From contig JBBDJG010000026.1 of the NCBI GenBank assembly GCA_040880005.1, positions 1-64,000 on the forward strand: 64,000 nucleotides of DNA. The letters run 5' to 3'. Position 1 is the first letter of the stretch, and each line of letters opens with the position of its first letter. Positions 1 to 7,750 of this stretch are shown in pieces. A program made the translations under genes and the position numbers. The notes under the pieces were generated by a model. It saw nothing but the letters and a program-made list of their open reading frames with translations. It was not told the origin of the DNA and did not search any database. This DNA is from JBBDJG01 sp040880005 (GTDB lineage Bacteria; Actinomycetota; Thermoleophilia; Solirubrobacterales; JBBDJG01).

Positions 1-207
1 TCTCGCGCGAAGGCCGATCAGTGCTGGGCGCTTGACAAACGGCTCTCCATATCAGTGGACGATTGCACACGCCGGCCACGCCGACGCCTACTGCTGACCG
101 GCACGACCTTCTTGGCCGCTTCGCTGCAGCTGGCCTTCGAGCTGTTCGATGTGTTGCCGGAGGGCAGGCAAGATGCCGGCAGAACGGGCGTCGGCGTCAG
201 CTCGACG

Positions 208-1458
208 CTATTTCTTGATTTTGATCTTGAGCGACGTGCTGCTCGAGTTGCCCGCCGCGTCGCGAGCGCTGACGGTCACCTTGGCTCTGACCTTCTTGCG
301 TGCACGCAGCGCACGCCTCACCGCCTTGATCACCTTCTTGGTGAACTTGAGCTTGATCGCGACCTTCCTGCCGGCGGTCAGCGATTTCGAGACCTGCTTC
401 AGCTTGTAGTTCTTCGCGGTCGAAACCTTCGGCACGGTGAGCGTGCCCGCGACCGTGGCCGTGCAAGCCTCCTGCGGGCAGGTCACGTCAATGATCAGGC
501 CCTTCTGCTTGAGAGCTTTCTGCGTCTTCTTGGCGGTCACCGTGGTGGTGACCGATTTGTCGGGCGGGTTCGTCGCGGCGCTCGGCAGCGTCGTGTCTGT
601 GGTGACCCCGCGCTCGTCCTGCAGCTCGCCGTTGGTCGTCACGATGCTGGCCGTCTTCGCCGCATCGAACTTGACCACCCCCGGGTTGTTGTCAGCGGTG
701 ACATCGAGGTCCGCCACGACCAGGTTGTCGAGGCGATCGACCGCTACCGCGACCGGCTCATTGATCGTCGGGTTCGTCGCCGGAATGTAGTCTGCGGGGG
801 CGCCGCCGGCCGGACCGACTTTGAGGATGTTCTGACCGCCGCGGTTGGCTACATAGAAGTTGCCAGCCGAGTCGCGCGCCACCGCCTGTGGATTCAGGTA
901 CGTCACAGCGCCATTGACGCTGAACGAGCTCGCTGTGCCACCCGAGATCTTGACGATCCCCGGCGTGGTCACGACTACGACGAATACGTCCCCGTTCGGC
1001 GCGACCGTGAGGCCCCTGGCTCCAGCCAGCAGCGGATCATCCTCGAAGAGCGACACCGCTCCGGCGGGCGTGATCTTGAAGACCTTGTCGCTGTCGGTGA
1101 CGAAAGCGTCACCGGTCGGGCCGACCGCCACACCGAACGTGCTGTTGAGAAGACCGCCTTGCGCGAGAATCGATTGAGCGCCGCTGTCCTTGTTCACCCG
1201 CACCACGGTGCCGTTCCCCACGGCAACCAACAGGTTGCCGGGCGGCTCGAAGGCGATCTGGTTCACCTGCACTGTCGGCAGGTTCCCCTGCTGGGCGAGC
1301 AGGGACTGCGTGCCGGAGGTGTCGACTCTGACCACGGCTCCGACGTCGGGACTGCTTGCGAACGGCTCGCTCACATAGACATCGTCGGTCGCGGCGCTCG
1401 CAACGGGTGCGATCGCCAGCAGCGTCAACAGCGCCAGCGCTAAGGAGCAGCGCTTCAG
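208..1458 (-). CDS. Secreted NHL/SMP-30-like beta-propeller protein
   Basis: Predicted exported protein of about 416 aa with no assigned enzyme activity. The N-terminus is a signal peptide (LKRCS, then a hydrophobic stretch ending ASA-ATDD). Residues about 25-290 hold repeated blades of the type 'GVAVGPTGDAFVTD' and 'AVAVDRLDNLVVAD', as in NHL/SMP-30-like propellers. The last ~100 residues form a basic Ig-like module (FTKKVIKAVRRAL, then DAAGN). The upstream epimerase ends at 1455 and no ATG, GTG or TTG lies at the right place. The best start is CTG at 1458, which shares CTGA with that stop and has GGGAG 7 nt upstream. An internal TTG would cut into the signal peptide. Propeller and export are confident; the role is unknown. 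Confidence 0.75.
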   Translation of the reverse strand: MKRCSLALALLTLLAIAPVASAATDDVYVSEPFASSPDVGAVVRVDTSGTQSLLAQQGNLPTVQVNQIAFEPPGNLLVAVGNGTVVRVNKDSGAQSILAQGGLLNSTFGVAVGPTGDAFVTDSDKVFKITPAGAVSLFEDDPLLAGARGLTVAPNGDVFVVVVTTPGIVKISGGTASSFSVNGAVTYLNPQAVARDSAGNFYVANRGGQNILKVGPAGGAPADYIPATNPTINEPVAVAVDRLDNLVVADLDVTADNNPGVVKFDAAKTASIVTTNGELQDERGVTTDTTLPSAATNPPDKSVTTTVTAKKTQKALKQKGLIIDVTCPQEACTATVAGTLTVPKVSTAKNYKLKQVSKSLTAGRKVAIKLKFTKKVIKAVRRALRARKKVRAKVTVSARDAAGNSSSTSLKIKIKK

Positions 1459-2453
1459 GACGCCACTCCCGCCGGCGTTCGCGTCTCGGCAGGCGCCGTC
1501 GCTCCGTTCTTCAGCAGACCGTGCGCGCGAAGCGTGATCTCCAAAGTCTCGCGAGTCGAATAGCGAGGCTGCCAGCCCAGCTCGGCCTTCAGCTTCTCGT
1601 TCGACGCAACCCATGGGTAGCGCGTGAAGTCCACCTGCCCGCCGGGAGCCTCCGTGCGCGGCAGGTGCAGCTTCCACATGATGTTGGTCAGCCTGCGATA
1701 GAAGCCCGCCGGGAGCCGCCGGGTCTTCAAGCCGAGCAGCGCCGCCATCTCCGAGAACCGCACCACCCCGTCGCCGGTGATGTTGAAGATACCTGCCTTG
1801 CGCTCGATCGCCAAGCCCGCGATCCCCTCGACGAGGTCGTCCTCGTGCACGAGCTGCCACTCCGCGTCGACGCCGTCGACCAGCGGCACGAAGGGTGCGT
1901 TCTGCCAGAAGCGGATCAGGTAGTTGTTGACGTTGGGGCCGAACACGATGCAGGGCCTGAAGATCGTCACGTCGCGGTCCGGATGCTGAGCCGTCCAGAG
2001 CTGGGTGAGACGGTCGATCTCGGTCTTGTCGCGCGCGTACGCGTAAGCCGCCATGCCACGCACCGGATGATCCTCGGGGATCGGCACGGGATTGTCGGGC
2101 CAGGCGCCGTAGGCGGTCGTCGAAGAGGCGACCATCACGTGCTGGGTTCCGGCCGCCTCGGCGGCCCTGAGCACGTTGACGGTGCCGTTGACGTCGATGT
2201 CGTACATCTCGTGCTCGTTGCGAATCGGATTGAGCACGAAGGCAAGGTGGATCAGGGTGTCGGGTCGCTCGGTCTCGAGCAGCGCGGTCACGCCCGGATC
2301 GCGCACGTCCATCTGCACGAACCTGACGTCCGGGCGTTGCCGGGCCGGCGACCGAAGATCAGCGATGACCACCTCGGAATCGCCGCGCTCGCACAGCAGG
2401 TCGATCAACCTGCCGCCTATGTAGCCAGATCCCCCGGTGATCACGTACTTCAT
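1455..2453 (-). CDS. NAD-dependent epimerase/dehydratase (extended SDR)
   Basis: A 332-aa extended short-chain dehydrogenase. The N-terminal Rossmann motif TGGSGYIGG (residues 6-14) binds NAD(P). Acidic residues after beta-2 (VIADL) favour NAD. The catalytic Y-x-x-x-K appears as YARDK, with an upstream serine region VASSTTAYG. Such proteins act on nucleotide sugars or related polar substrates; the substrate cannot be read from the sequence. The ATG at 2453 has GGAGG about 10 nt upstream. It is first in a two-gene unit with the propeller gene, with which it overlaps by 4 nt. Confidence 0.85.
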   Translation of the reverse strand: MKYVITGGSGYIGGRLIDLLCERGDSEVVIADLRSPARQRPDVRFVQMDVRDPGVTALLETERPDTLIHLAFVLNPIRNEHEMYDIDVNGTVNVLRAAEAAGTQHVMVASSTTAYGAWPDNPVPIPEDHPVRGMAAYAYARDKTEIDRLTQLWTAQHPDRDVTIFRPCIVFGPNVNNYLIRFWQNAPFVPLVDGVDAEWQLVHEDDLVEGIAGLAIERKAGIFNITGDGVVRFSEMAALLGLKTRRLPAGFYRRLTNIMWKLHLPRTEAPGGQVDFTRYPWVASNEKLKAELGWQPRYSTRETLEITLRAHGLLKNGATAPAETRTPAGVAS

Positions 2454-2639
2454 ATCGGCCGACCTCCGCTGTATTGGATGAATGCCTCTCGCAACTTAAC
2501 GCAAACTACGCAAAACGTGTGCAACCCTTTCCTGTATCTAGTGTTAAAGAAGGCACTGGGTACTCCGATACAAGGTTTGAAGGGGCTGACGGGCCGGCGC
2601 CCTGTGGAACGCCGGTGGCACGTCCTTTCGGAACAGGGA

Positions 2640-2661
2640 GGGCCCCCGTAACCGGGGGCCC
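2640..2661 (-). terminator. Perfect 9-bp hairpin downstream of tRNA-Cys
   Basis: GGGCCCCCG (2640-2648) and CGGGGGCCC (2653-2661) pair perfectly around a 4-nt loop. The stem lies 37 nt beyond the 3' end of tRNA-Cys on its strand and upstream of the epimerase. There is no U-run, so factor-independent termination is uncertain. It could be a processing or pausing hairpin. Confidence 0.4.
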
Positions 2662-2698
2662 GTTCCGTTGCAGGGGTACATGTGCGACCGCCCAGCAG

Positions 2699-2770
2699 AG
2701 GCGACGACCGGAATCGAACCGGTGTAAAGGGCTTTGCAGGCCCCTGCGTAAGCCACTCCGCCACGTCGCC
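2699..2770 (-). tRNA. tRNA-Cys (anticodon GCA)
   Basis: On the minus strand the acceptor arms GGCGACG (2770-2764) and CGTCGCC (2706-2700) pair, with a U discriminator typical of tRNA-Cys. The anticodon loop CTGCAAA gives GCA. The TpsiC arm contains GGTTCGATTCC. CCA is not encoded. It is divergent from tRNA-Gly at 2863. Confidence 0.95.
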
Positions 2771-2822
2771 GCACACGGAAGACTAGCGGTCGCTATCGGC
2801 CACTCCGGTCGCCGAGAGCCGC

Positions 2823-2851
2823 TTCGAACGCCCCGAACTGCGGGCTATACT
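2823..2851 (+). promoter_or_regulatory. Promoter of tRNA-Gly
   Basis: A -35-like TTCGAA (2823-2828) and a -10 TATACT (2846-2851) are separated by 17 bp. A start near 2858 would lie just before the mature tRNA 5' end at 2863. Sigma-70 type, read by eye. Confidence 0.6.
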
Positions 2852-2862
2852 GAGCGCGTCGT

Positions 2863-2936
2863 GCGGATGTAGCTCAGTTGGCTAGAGCGTCTGCTTGCCA
2901 TGCAGAAGGTCGAGGGTTCGAGTCCCTTCATCCGCT
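2863..2936 (+). tRNA. tRNA-Gly (anticodon GCC); integration target
   Basis: Acceptor arms GCGGATG (2863-2869) and CATCCGC (2929-2935) pair, with discriminator T at 2936. The anticodon stem TCTGC/GCAGA encloses loop TTGCCAT, giving GCC. The TpsiC arm is GAGGG-TTCGAGT-CCCTT. CCA is not encoded. The segment from the anticodon arm to just past the gene end (2893-2939) is the attachment core shared with 11398-11444, so the tRNA stays intact after integration. Confidence 0.97.
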
Positions 2937-4276
2937 TCCGAAACGCCCCGCTCCGGCGGGGTTTTTTCGTGCTCGCGTTCTTCCGGCGCGTCGCCGACGC
3001 TCCGAAAATCGTCCCGGGTGCCCGCGGGTGCCCAACCGACGAGCGCCCGCAGCCGCTCGCGCTCGCCCTCGTCGCGGCGCATCGCCTGCGCGTAGATCGC
3101 GAGCGCGAGCTTCGGGTCCGTGTGTCCCATCTCGGCCATGACGATCGTCGCGTCCTCGCCGAGGGCGTACAAAAGCGACGCGAACGTCCGCCGCAGGGAG
3201 TGCGGCGTCAGCCCCTCCGGCAGCGGCGTGTCGAGCCGCTCGTCGGCCCGCTCGATCGCCTTCGCCAGCACCCGGCGGCGGAGGTTGCTCGCTCCGAACG
3301 GCCGCCCCTCCCGCGTGGCGAACACGAGAGCGCCCGGCTGCGGGTCCGCGGCCACCTTGAGGTCCACGAGCAGCTCGCGCAGGGCCGGGAGCAGCTTCAC
3401 GTCGCGCCGCCCGGCGTCGGTTTTCGATTTCTCGATCCGCAGCCGCCCGGTCGCGAGGTCCACGTCGCGCCAGCGCAGCGCGAGCAGCTCGCCCACGCGC
3501 AGCCCGGCGAATACGAGCGTCGCCAGCATCGCCCGGCGTGGAATGTGCGCGTGGTGCTCGTGCGCCTTCGCGTCCAGCTCACCGGCCGCGTCGAGCAGGG
3601 CGGCTATCTGCGCCGCCGTGTCGATAAACGAGCGCCGCGGTGTGGACGCGCGCAGTCGCCTCCGCTTGCCGCTCGCCGGGTTGCGGCCGATCAGCTCGTA
3701 CTCGACCGCCTGCTCCAATATCGACGCGAGCAGCACCAGCGTCTTGTTTATCGACTCGTTCGAGAGCGGCCGACGCGCACGCTCTCGCCGCTCGCCGCGC
3801 TCGTCCACGTAGAACTCCGTCAGCGGCTCGCCAGCGTCGGCGGCCGCCTTGATCGCGTCGCGCTCGCGGATCTTCGCTTGTCGGTAGGCATCGACCTCGC
3901 GCGGGCCGATCTGCGAGAGCCGGAACTTCGCGAAGGCGGGGAGCAGGTGCCGCTCAAGTCGCCACGTGTAGTCGGTCCGTGTCCGGGGGCGCAGCTCGGC
4001 CCACTTCGCGTCGATCCACTCCTGCGCGAACGCCGCGAACGTCGGGTCCGGTTTCACGTCCGGCGGTCGCCGGTCGGGCGGTCGCCACTCCCCGCGCTCG
4101 ATCTGCGCGAGCACATAGGCCAGCTCGGCCTCGGCTCGCTCGCGGGTCCAGTCGGGCGCCCCGCCGAGTCCGATGTAGTGGCGCTGCCCGCCGTGGCGGA
4201 CGCGCAGCCCGTAGAACGTGCCGGTCTTTCGCTGGCGCTCGACGACCTGGCCGACGCGCTTATCCTTGTGCTGCAT
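2882..4276 (-). CDS. Tyrosine-family site-specific integrase
   Basis: A 464-aa tyrosine recombinase, predicted to recombine the 47-bp tRNA-Gly core. The N-terminal ~65 residues look like an arm-binding domain; residues ~78-200 are the SAM-like core-binding domain; ~215-412 are catalytic. The catalytic set is visible: Arg260 (AGLRVGEL), His359/Arg362 (HSLRRTF), His385 (MGHTD) and Tyr395 (LAIYAQ), with a beta-2/3 lysine near 283-285. ATG 4276 has GGAGG 10 nt upstream. The frame continues across the terminator and the attachment core and stops inside tRNA-Gly, ending HGKQTL. After excision the same frame would join a different tail. It is the last gene of the element's minus-strand run, next to the attachment site as is usual. 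Confidence 0.93.
   Translation of the reverse strand: MQHKDKRVGQVVERQRKTGTFYGLRVRHGGQRHYIGLGGAPDWTRERAEAELAYVLAQIERGEWRPPDRRPPDVKPDPTFAAFAQEWIDAKWAELRPRTRTDYTWRLERHLLPAFAKFRLSQIGPREVDAYRQAKIRERDAIKAAADAGEPLTEFYVDERGERRERARRPLSNESINKTLVLLASILEQAVEYELIGRNPASGKRRRLRASTPRRSFIDTAAQIAALLDAAGELDAKAHEHHAHIPRRAMLATLVFAGLRVGELLALRWRDVDLATGRLRIEKSKTDAGRRDVKLLPALRELLVDLKVAADPQPGALVFATREGRPFGASNLRRRVLAKAIERADERLDTPLPEGLTPHSLRRTFASLLYALGEDATIVMAEMGHTDPKLALAIYAQAMRRDEGERERLRALVGWAPAGTRDDFRSVGDAPEEREHEKTPPERGVSEADEGTRTLDLLHGKQTL
2893..2939 (+). repeat. Attachment core copy 1 (in tRNA-Gly)
   Basis: A 47-bp segment, from the anticodon arm to 3 bp past the tRNA 3' end, is identical to 11398-11444. It also matches 43 bp at 12742-12784. 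It marks the int-proximal end of the element. The integrase stop codon (2882-2884) lies just beyond it, in the tRNA 5' half. Confidence 0.95.
2946..2967 (+). terminator. Rho-independent terminator after tRNA-Gly
   Basis: CCCCGC (2946-2951) pairs with GCGGGG (2956-2961) around a 4-nt loop and is followed by six T (2962-2967). It lies in element DNA immediately after the attachment core, so the element supplies the tRNA's terminator. The integrase gene reads through it on the other strand. Confidence 0.85.
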
Positions 4277-4348
4277 GGGAGTTCACCCTCCTATGCCGGG
4301 CGGCGGCCGTGCAAGCGGTGCGCCGCCATTTTTTTACGTGTGCACCTT

Positions 4349-4546
4349 TCATCCTACCGACTCCCTCGGCACTTTTGTACGCCTCTGACGGCCACGGTAC
4401 TGCTCAAGCGACCCGTACCCCTCGATCGAGCGACCGGCTCTTAGGCGCCGCACCCGGCTCGCCTCGATCCGGTGCGCGGGTGAGCAGTAGCGAGCGTCGG
4501 CCCGCAGACCGTCGAGCGAGACGCCGCACACGGGACACGGCCTCAC
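4349..4546 (-). CDS. Small Cys-rich protein (65 aa), unknown function
   Basis: A 65-aa protein starting at GTG 4546, which overlaps the stop of the preceding gene as GTGA. The N-terminus has CPVCG followed by RYCSPAHR, a C-x2-C plus C/H arrangement that suggests a small zinc finger. A basic, arginine-rich C-terminus follows, consistent with nucleic-acid binding. No family is recognised. Its place between the packaging genes and the integrase suggests an accessory role in the element. A hairpin with a T-run on the opposite strand (4302-4335) separates it from the integrase. Confidence 0.6.
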   Translation of the reverse strand: MRPCPVCGVSLDGLRADARYCSPAHRIEASRVRRLRAGRSIEGYGSLEQYRGRQRRTKVPRESVG

Positions 4547-4728
4547 GACTCGACCTCCTCGTCCCAGGATGGCTCGGTCACGTCGAACCCGCACGCGACC
4601 TGCTCCTCGACGGTCAGGCAGCCCGGACAGCAGCGACCGTCCGGCGTCAGGTAGCTCTCCTCCGACGGGCGCCCGCAACGCGCGCACCGCTCGGGCCGTC
4701 CCATGTAGAAGCCCGGCCCCGGCGTCAC
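4543..4728 (-). CDS. Small zinc-ribbon protein (61 aa), unknown function
   Basis: A 61-aa protein with two CxxC pairs: CARCGRP at about residue 15 and CCPGC near residue 34. This is a four-cysteine zinc ribbon, followed by an acidic C-terminus (WDEEVES). The start is GTG 4728, coupled to the upstream stop by GTGA, and it is coupled in the same way to the next gene. Function unknown. The paired small zinc proteins resemble the small regulatory or nucleic-acid-binding ORFs of phages, which is inference. Confidence 0.6.
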   Translation of the reverse strand: MTPGPGFYMGRPERCARCGRPSEESYLTPDGRCCPGCLTVEEQVACGFDVTEPSWDEEVES

Positions 4729-5318
4729 GACTCGACCTCCTCACGGAGCAGCAGCCGCGGCGTCGGCGACTCGATCCCACGCGCGAACCGCGTCCGGACC
4801 TCGTCGTCGGTGCCGCGCAGCGGGTTGCCCGGTCCGGCCTCGACGAGGCCGTGTCGGACGTAGCGGTGCCACGCTCGAACGCGCGCCGCGTACTGCTCCT
4901 CGGCGGCTGTCAGCTCCTCGTATGCAGCCTGCAACCGATCGCGGGCCGGTCCGTCGAGCACCGCCTCCTCGCCCGCGAGGTCGGCGAAGTTCGCGCGCAT
5001 GAACTCGTCGCGCTCGCTCTCGACCTCCGCGCGCGCGCGCTCCGCTCCGCGTGCTCTTGCCTGCCACGCCGGGTCCGCTGCGCGCTCGGCGGCCGTGCGC
5101 GCCGCCGTTGCGATCCTCGCCTCCAGTTTCGCGTCCGGCTCCTCCCCTGCTCCGACCGCCTCGTGGTAGCCCGCCAGGTCCGCCGCCGTCGCGCTCGCAT
5201 CGCGGCGCGCGTGCGCTTGGTCCGTCTTGACCTTGTGCTCGCGCGTCTGCGCCGCCTCGACGGCGGCGTCCAGCTCGGCGAGCCGGTCGGTCGCCTTACT
5301 CCTCGTCGTCGTCGGCAT
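4725..5318 (-). CDS. Coiled-coil protein (197 aa), unknown
   Basis: A 197-aa protein rich in Ala, Glu and Arg. Residues ~10-150 are predicted helical with heptad-like spacing (for example RLAELDAAVEAAQTREHKV), and a C-terminal segment ~155-197 contains GPGNPLRGTDDEV. No catalytic motif or membrane segment is visible. It starts at 5318 inside the preceding gene (23-bp overlap) and ends in a GTGA overlap with the next. A scaffolding- or capsid-size-modifying role would fit an element with terminase but no capsid gene. That is speculation from position and helix content only. Confidence 0.65.
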   Translation of the reverse strand: MPTTTRSKATDRLAELDAAVEAAQTREHKVKTDQAHARRDASATAADLAGYHEAVGAGEEPDAKLEARIATAARTAAERAADPAWQARARGAERARAEVESERDEFMRANFADLAGEEAVLDGPARDRLQAAYEELTAAEEQYAARVRAWHRYVRHGLVEAGPGNPLRGTDDEVRTRFARGIESPTPRLLLREEVES

Positions 5319-5508
5319 CGTCGTCGCCTCCTCCCTTGTTCCGTCGTTGTTTGCGAATCCGACTCAACTCCTCCGGATCTTTCTCGGCGTAGGCGCGGCG
5401 CAAGCGCGCGCGAGGGTCGAACGTCTCCTCCTCGTCGCGCTCCTCCATCGCGCGCTTGTAACCGCGATACGTCGCCTCCTCGATCTGCTCCTCGGTCAGT
5501 TCAGGCAT
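5296..5508 (-). CDS. Small charged protein (70 aa), unknown
   Basis: A 70-aa, strongly charged protein beginning MPELTEEQIEEATYRGY and ending in an acidic tail (GGGDDDADDDEE). No known motif. ATG 5508 overlaps the preceding gene by 8 nt and the C-terminus overlaps the next gene by 23 bp, so translation is probably coupled. Support is the coupled spacing and the coherent amphipathic helix at the start. Confidence 0.55.
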   Translation of the reverse strand: MPELTEEQIEEATYRGYKRAMEERDEEETFDPRARLRRAYAEKDPEELSRIRKQRRNKGGGDDDADDDEE

Positions 5509-5668
5509 CCTCGTTTCCTTCCTCGATCGCGCCTCGGTCGTAGGTCGCCTGCCCGCCGCAGTCGATGCAGCGGACCACGACCACTCCCTCCGGGCGCGTG
5601 AACGTCTCCTCCCGTTCGGCCGGGCAGCCGTCCGCGTGTTCGCGGGCGGGTAGCTCTAGCTGCTTCAT
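5501..5668 (-). CDS. Small Cys-pair protein (55 aa) after terminase
   Basis: A 55-aa protein starting MKQLELPAREH. It carries HADGC near residue 15 and CIDCGG near residue 40, which could form one metal site. ATG 5668 overlaps the terminase large-subunit stop as ATGA. GGGAG about 8 nt upstream is a ribosome site inside the terminase gene. The sequence resembles small rubredoxin-like zinc ribbons found among actinophage ORFs, but no family is assigned. Confidence 0.6.
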   Translation of the reverse strand: MKQLELPAREHADGCPAEREETFTRPEGVVVVRCIDCGGQATYDRGAIEEGNEDA

Positions 5669-7338
5669 CTGTTGCTCCCTTCGTCGTGTGTTGCCAATGC
5701 GACCGCGACGCTCGCGCGTGCGGCCTTCAAGTGTTTGGGCTCCGGCGCTGGCCGGTCCAGCTCGGGCGGAGTCGTCAGCTCGTCGCCGTTCACGCTCACC
5801 CACACGGGGCGCCGCGGCAGCGTCAGCCCGCCCGGCGTCTGCACGGTCGGCAGCTCGGCGACGCGCGGCGGGAGGGTCGGCTCGGGCAGCGGTCGCCGTG
5901 GCTCCGCCAGCTCGGCCAGGTAGTTCCGCCACTCGCCGCGCGGCTTGTACGGGACCGACGCGAGCGCGAGCGCCATGGGGAGGTCGTCGTGTCCGGTGCT
6001 GGCCGCGATCTTCTCGCCGCCGTCCGGCGTCAGGTCCACGCGCAGCATCAGCAGCTCGCGGTGTAGCTCCTCCGCCGACGCGGGGAGCAGTAGGCGCCCC
6101 TGGTCGAGCAGCAGCCGCAGCGCCGAGAACGCCGCGGACTTCATCGGCGCGGTCGTGTGCGCTCCGACCTTGCGCGTGGCGAACCCTCGCGGCAACGCCC
6201 GCGACCACGGGCGCGCGCCGAGCTGTGGCTCCCACGGGCGCTCCTCGATCATCACGTAACGGCGCGCCTCGGCGCCGCCCGCGTCGGGCTCGCGCTCGGC
6301 CATGCGGCGCCATAGAAGCTGCGCGCACGGACCTCCGAGTCCGTTCGTCTCGGCGACGAGCGTGTCGAAGTGCGCTGGGCTCGACCCGATCGACTCGACC
6401 ACGTCCGGCAGCGGCTCCCCTGCTCGCCACCGCTCCGCGCAAGCGACCGCGAACACGCGCTCGCCGGGTATCGCGAGTCGCCCGACAGCGACGAGCGCGC
6501 TGCGATCGTTCACTTGCCCCCAGTCCACGCCGCCGAGCATCCGTGCGGGTCCGCGCAACTCCGCCAGCGACAGCGGCAGGTAGTCGGCCGTCGCGCGGTC
6601 GATCGCAGCGCGCGAGAACAGCAGGTCCGCGCCCGACGCGAACTCGGCCAGATACTCCGCGCCGAATCGGAGGTCGGTCATCGACTCGCGCGCGCCCTCG
6701 ACCGCGGACGGAGTCAGCCAGGGCGCGTCGTCAGGACCGCCCGCGGCGCGCGCGACCCACACAAAAGTTTTCACGTGCTCCGATCCGCCTTCGCCACGTC
6801 GAGCGTGGTCGTAGAAAGCGCCGCTCGCCGTCGTCGCCGAGCTTGCGAGCACGATCCTCGCGTGCTCGCGCGCGGCAGTCACCGGGAACGCGGCGCCGAG
6901 CAGCAGGTCGTCGGGGATCAGGCTCGCCTCGTCGGCGATCAGCAAGTCGGCGCTCCAGCCACGGATCTGCTTCTCGGACGCGGGCACGGAGCGGACCTCG
7001 CTCCCGGTGGTCAGCGTCAGCAGCCCCGCCAGCTCGTCGGTCACGGAGTCGGCGAGCAGCTCGGAGCCGGTCGCGATCCGGCGGACCTCCGCGAGCAGGC
7101 GGCGGGCGGCGGCGTCGCCCGCGCTCACGACGAGCACGCGCTGGCCGGGACGACGGAACGCCCACCAGCACGCGAGCACCGCGAGCGAGTACGACTTGCC
7201 GAGCTGGCGACCGGCGACGACCACGGTAACGCGAGTACGCAGCCCGAGCGCCGCGAGCTGCCAGTCCGTCAGCGCGTCGGGCGCGACGGTCGCGGCGAAG
7301 TAGCCGAGGTCGGACTTCAAGCGTTGGAAGTCAGGCAC
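5665..7338 (-). CDS. Phage terminase large subunit (ATPase-nuclease)
   Basis: A 557-aa DNA-packaging motor. ATPase domain: Walker A GRQLGKS (residues 43-49), Walker B LLIADE (132-137) and a coupling motif SSATT (166-170). Nuclease domain: VDWG (Asp272), VAETNG (Glu330) and GHDD (Asp451/452), the three acidic positions of the RNase H-like fold. GTG 7338 overlaps the small-subunit stop by 8 nt; longer upstream versions of this frame overlap the small subunit and are rejected. The intact motifs argue that it is functional. TerL cuts concatemers and drives DNA into a procapsid, yet the element encodes no procapsid, which implies use of a helper phage's. Confidence 0.92.
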   Translation of the reverse strand: MPDFQRLKSDLGYFAATVAPDALTDWQLAALGLRTRVTVVVAGRQLGKSYSLAVLACWWAFRRPGQRVLVVSAGDAAARRLLAEVRRIATGSELLADSVTDELAGLLTLTTGSEVRSVPASEKQIRGWSADLLIADEASLIPDDLLLGAAFPVTAAREHARIVLASSATTASGAFYDHARRGEGGSEHVKTFVWVARAAGGPDDAPWLTPSAVEGARESMTDLRFGAEYLAEFASGADLLFSRAAIDRATADYLPLSLAELRGPARMLGGVDWGQVNDRSALVAVGRLAIPGERVFAVACAERWRAGEPLPDVVESIGSSPAHFDTLVAETNGLGGPCAQLLWRRMAEREPDAGGAEARRYVMIEERPWEPQLGARPWSRALPRGFATRKVGAHTTAPMKSAAFSALRLLLDQGRLLLPASAEELHRELLMLRVDLTPDGGEKIAASTGHDDLPMALALASVPYKPRGEWRNYLAELAEPRRPLPEPTLPPRVAELPTVQTPGGLTLPRRPVWVSVNGDELTTPPELDRPAPEPKHLKAARASVAVALATHDEGSNR

Positions 7339-7750
7339 CGTCGCTCCCCTCCTCGGGCAGCGCCGACAGCTTGCGCGCAAGGTCGAACCTCCGCGCCTGC
7401 CGGTGCTCGCGCCCGACCTCGGCCAGGACGCGCTCGGCGACGCTCGACCACTTTTCCAGCCGATCGACCACGTCGTACACGCGGCCTCGCTTGTCGCGGA
7501 CGATGCTGTCCTGCTCGTCGAGCCACCGCGACGCGAGGTCGATCCGTGCCAGCCGGTCGGCGAGCAGCGACAATCTCCGGTCATCGAGGTTCGGATAGTC
7601 GCGGCGCAGCTCGGCGACGTGGTACTCGCGCAGCGGCGCCAGCGCCAGCTCGGCCGTCGCGCCCGACTTGCGCGCACGAGACTCGCCCGGCTTGATCGGG
7701 TTCGGCGGCGGCTGGACGTTGCGGATCGTGCGGACGGGCGGGTTAGGCAC
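7331..7750 (-). CDS. Phage terminase small subunit (probable)
   Basis: A 139-aa protein starting at GTG 7750, overlapping the upstream stop. After a proline-rich N-terminus it has helical segments (RRLSLLADRLARIDLASRW) and a conserved-looking 'RGRVYDVVDRLEKW' region resembling actinophage small terminases. The immediate overlap with the large subunit is the classical terS-terL arrangement. It would recognise the packaging site and recruit TerL. The call rests mainly on context plus size and helix pattern. Confidence 0.75.
   Translation of the reverse strand: MPNPPVRTIRNVQPPPNPIKPGESRARKSGATAELALAPLREYHVAELRRDYPNLDDRRLSLLADRLARIDLASRWLDEQDSIVRDKRGRVYDVVDRLEKWSSVAERVLAEVGREHRQARRFDLARKLSALPEEGSDGA

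Noticed and set aside
1..207. Possible gene at the left edge
   Set aside because: Only a short readthrough-like frame after the propeller stop is visible. No start, ribosome site or family feature is seen.
55..1443. Long plus-strand open frame opposite the propeller gene
   Set aside because: It is antisense to a signal-peptide-bearing propeller protein. Its product is arginine-rich low complexity, typical of a GC-rich shadow frame.
4302..4335. Terminator-like GGCGGC/GCCGCC hairpin followed by a T-run
   Set aside because: It points along the plus strand, where no gene precedes it. It does not end the minus-strand operon.
6370..7695. Plus-strand open frame across the terminase genes
   Set aside because: It is antisense to TerL, whose ATPase and nuclease motifs are all in order.
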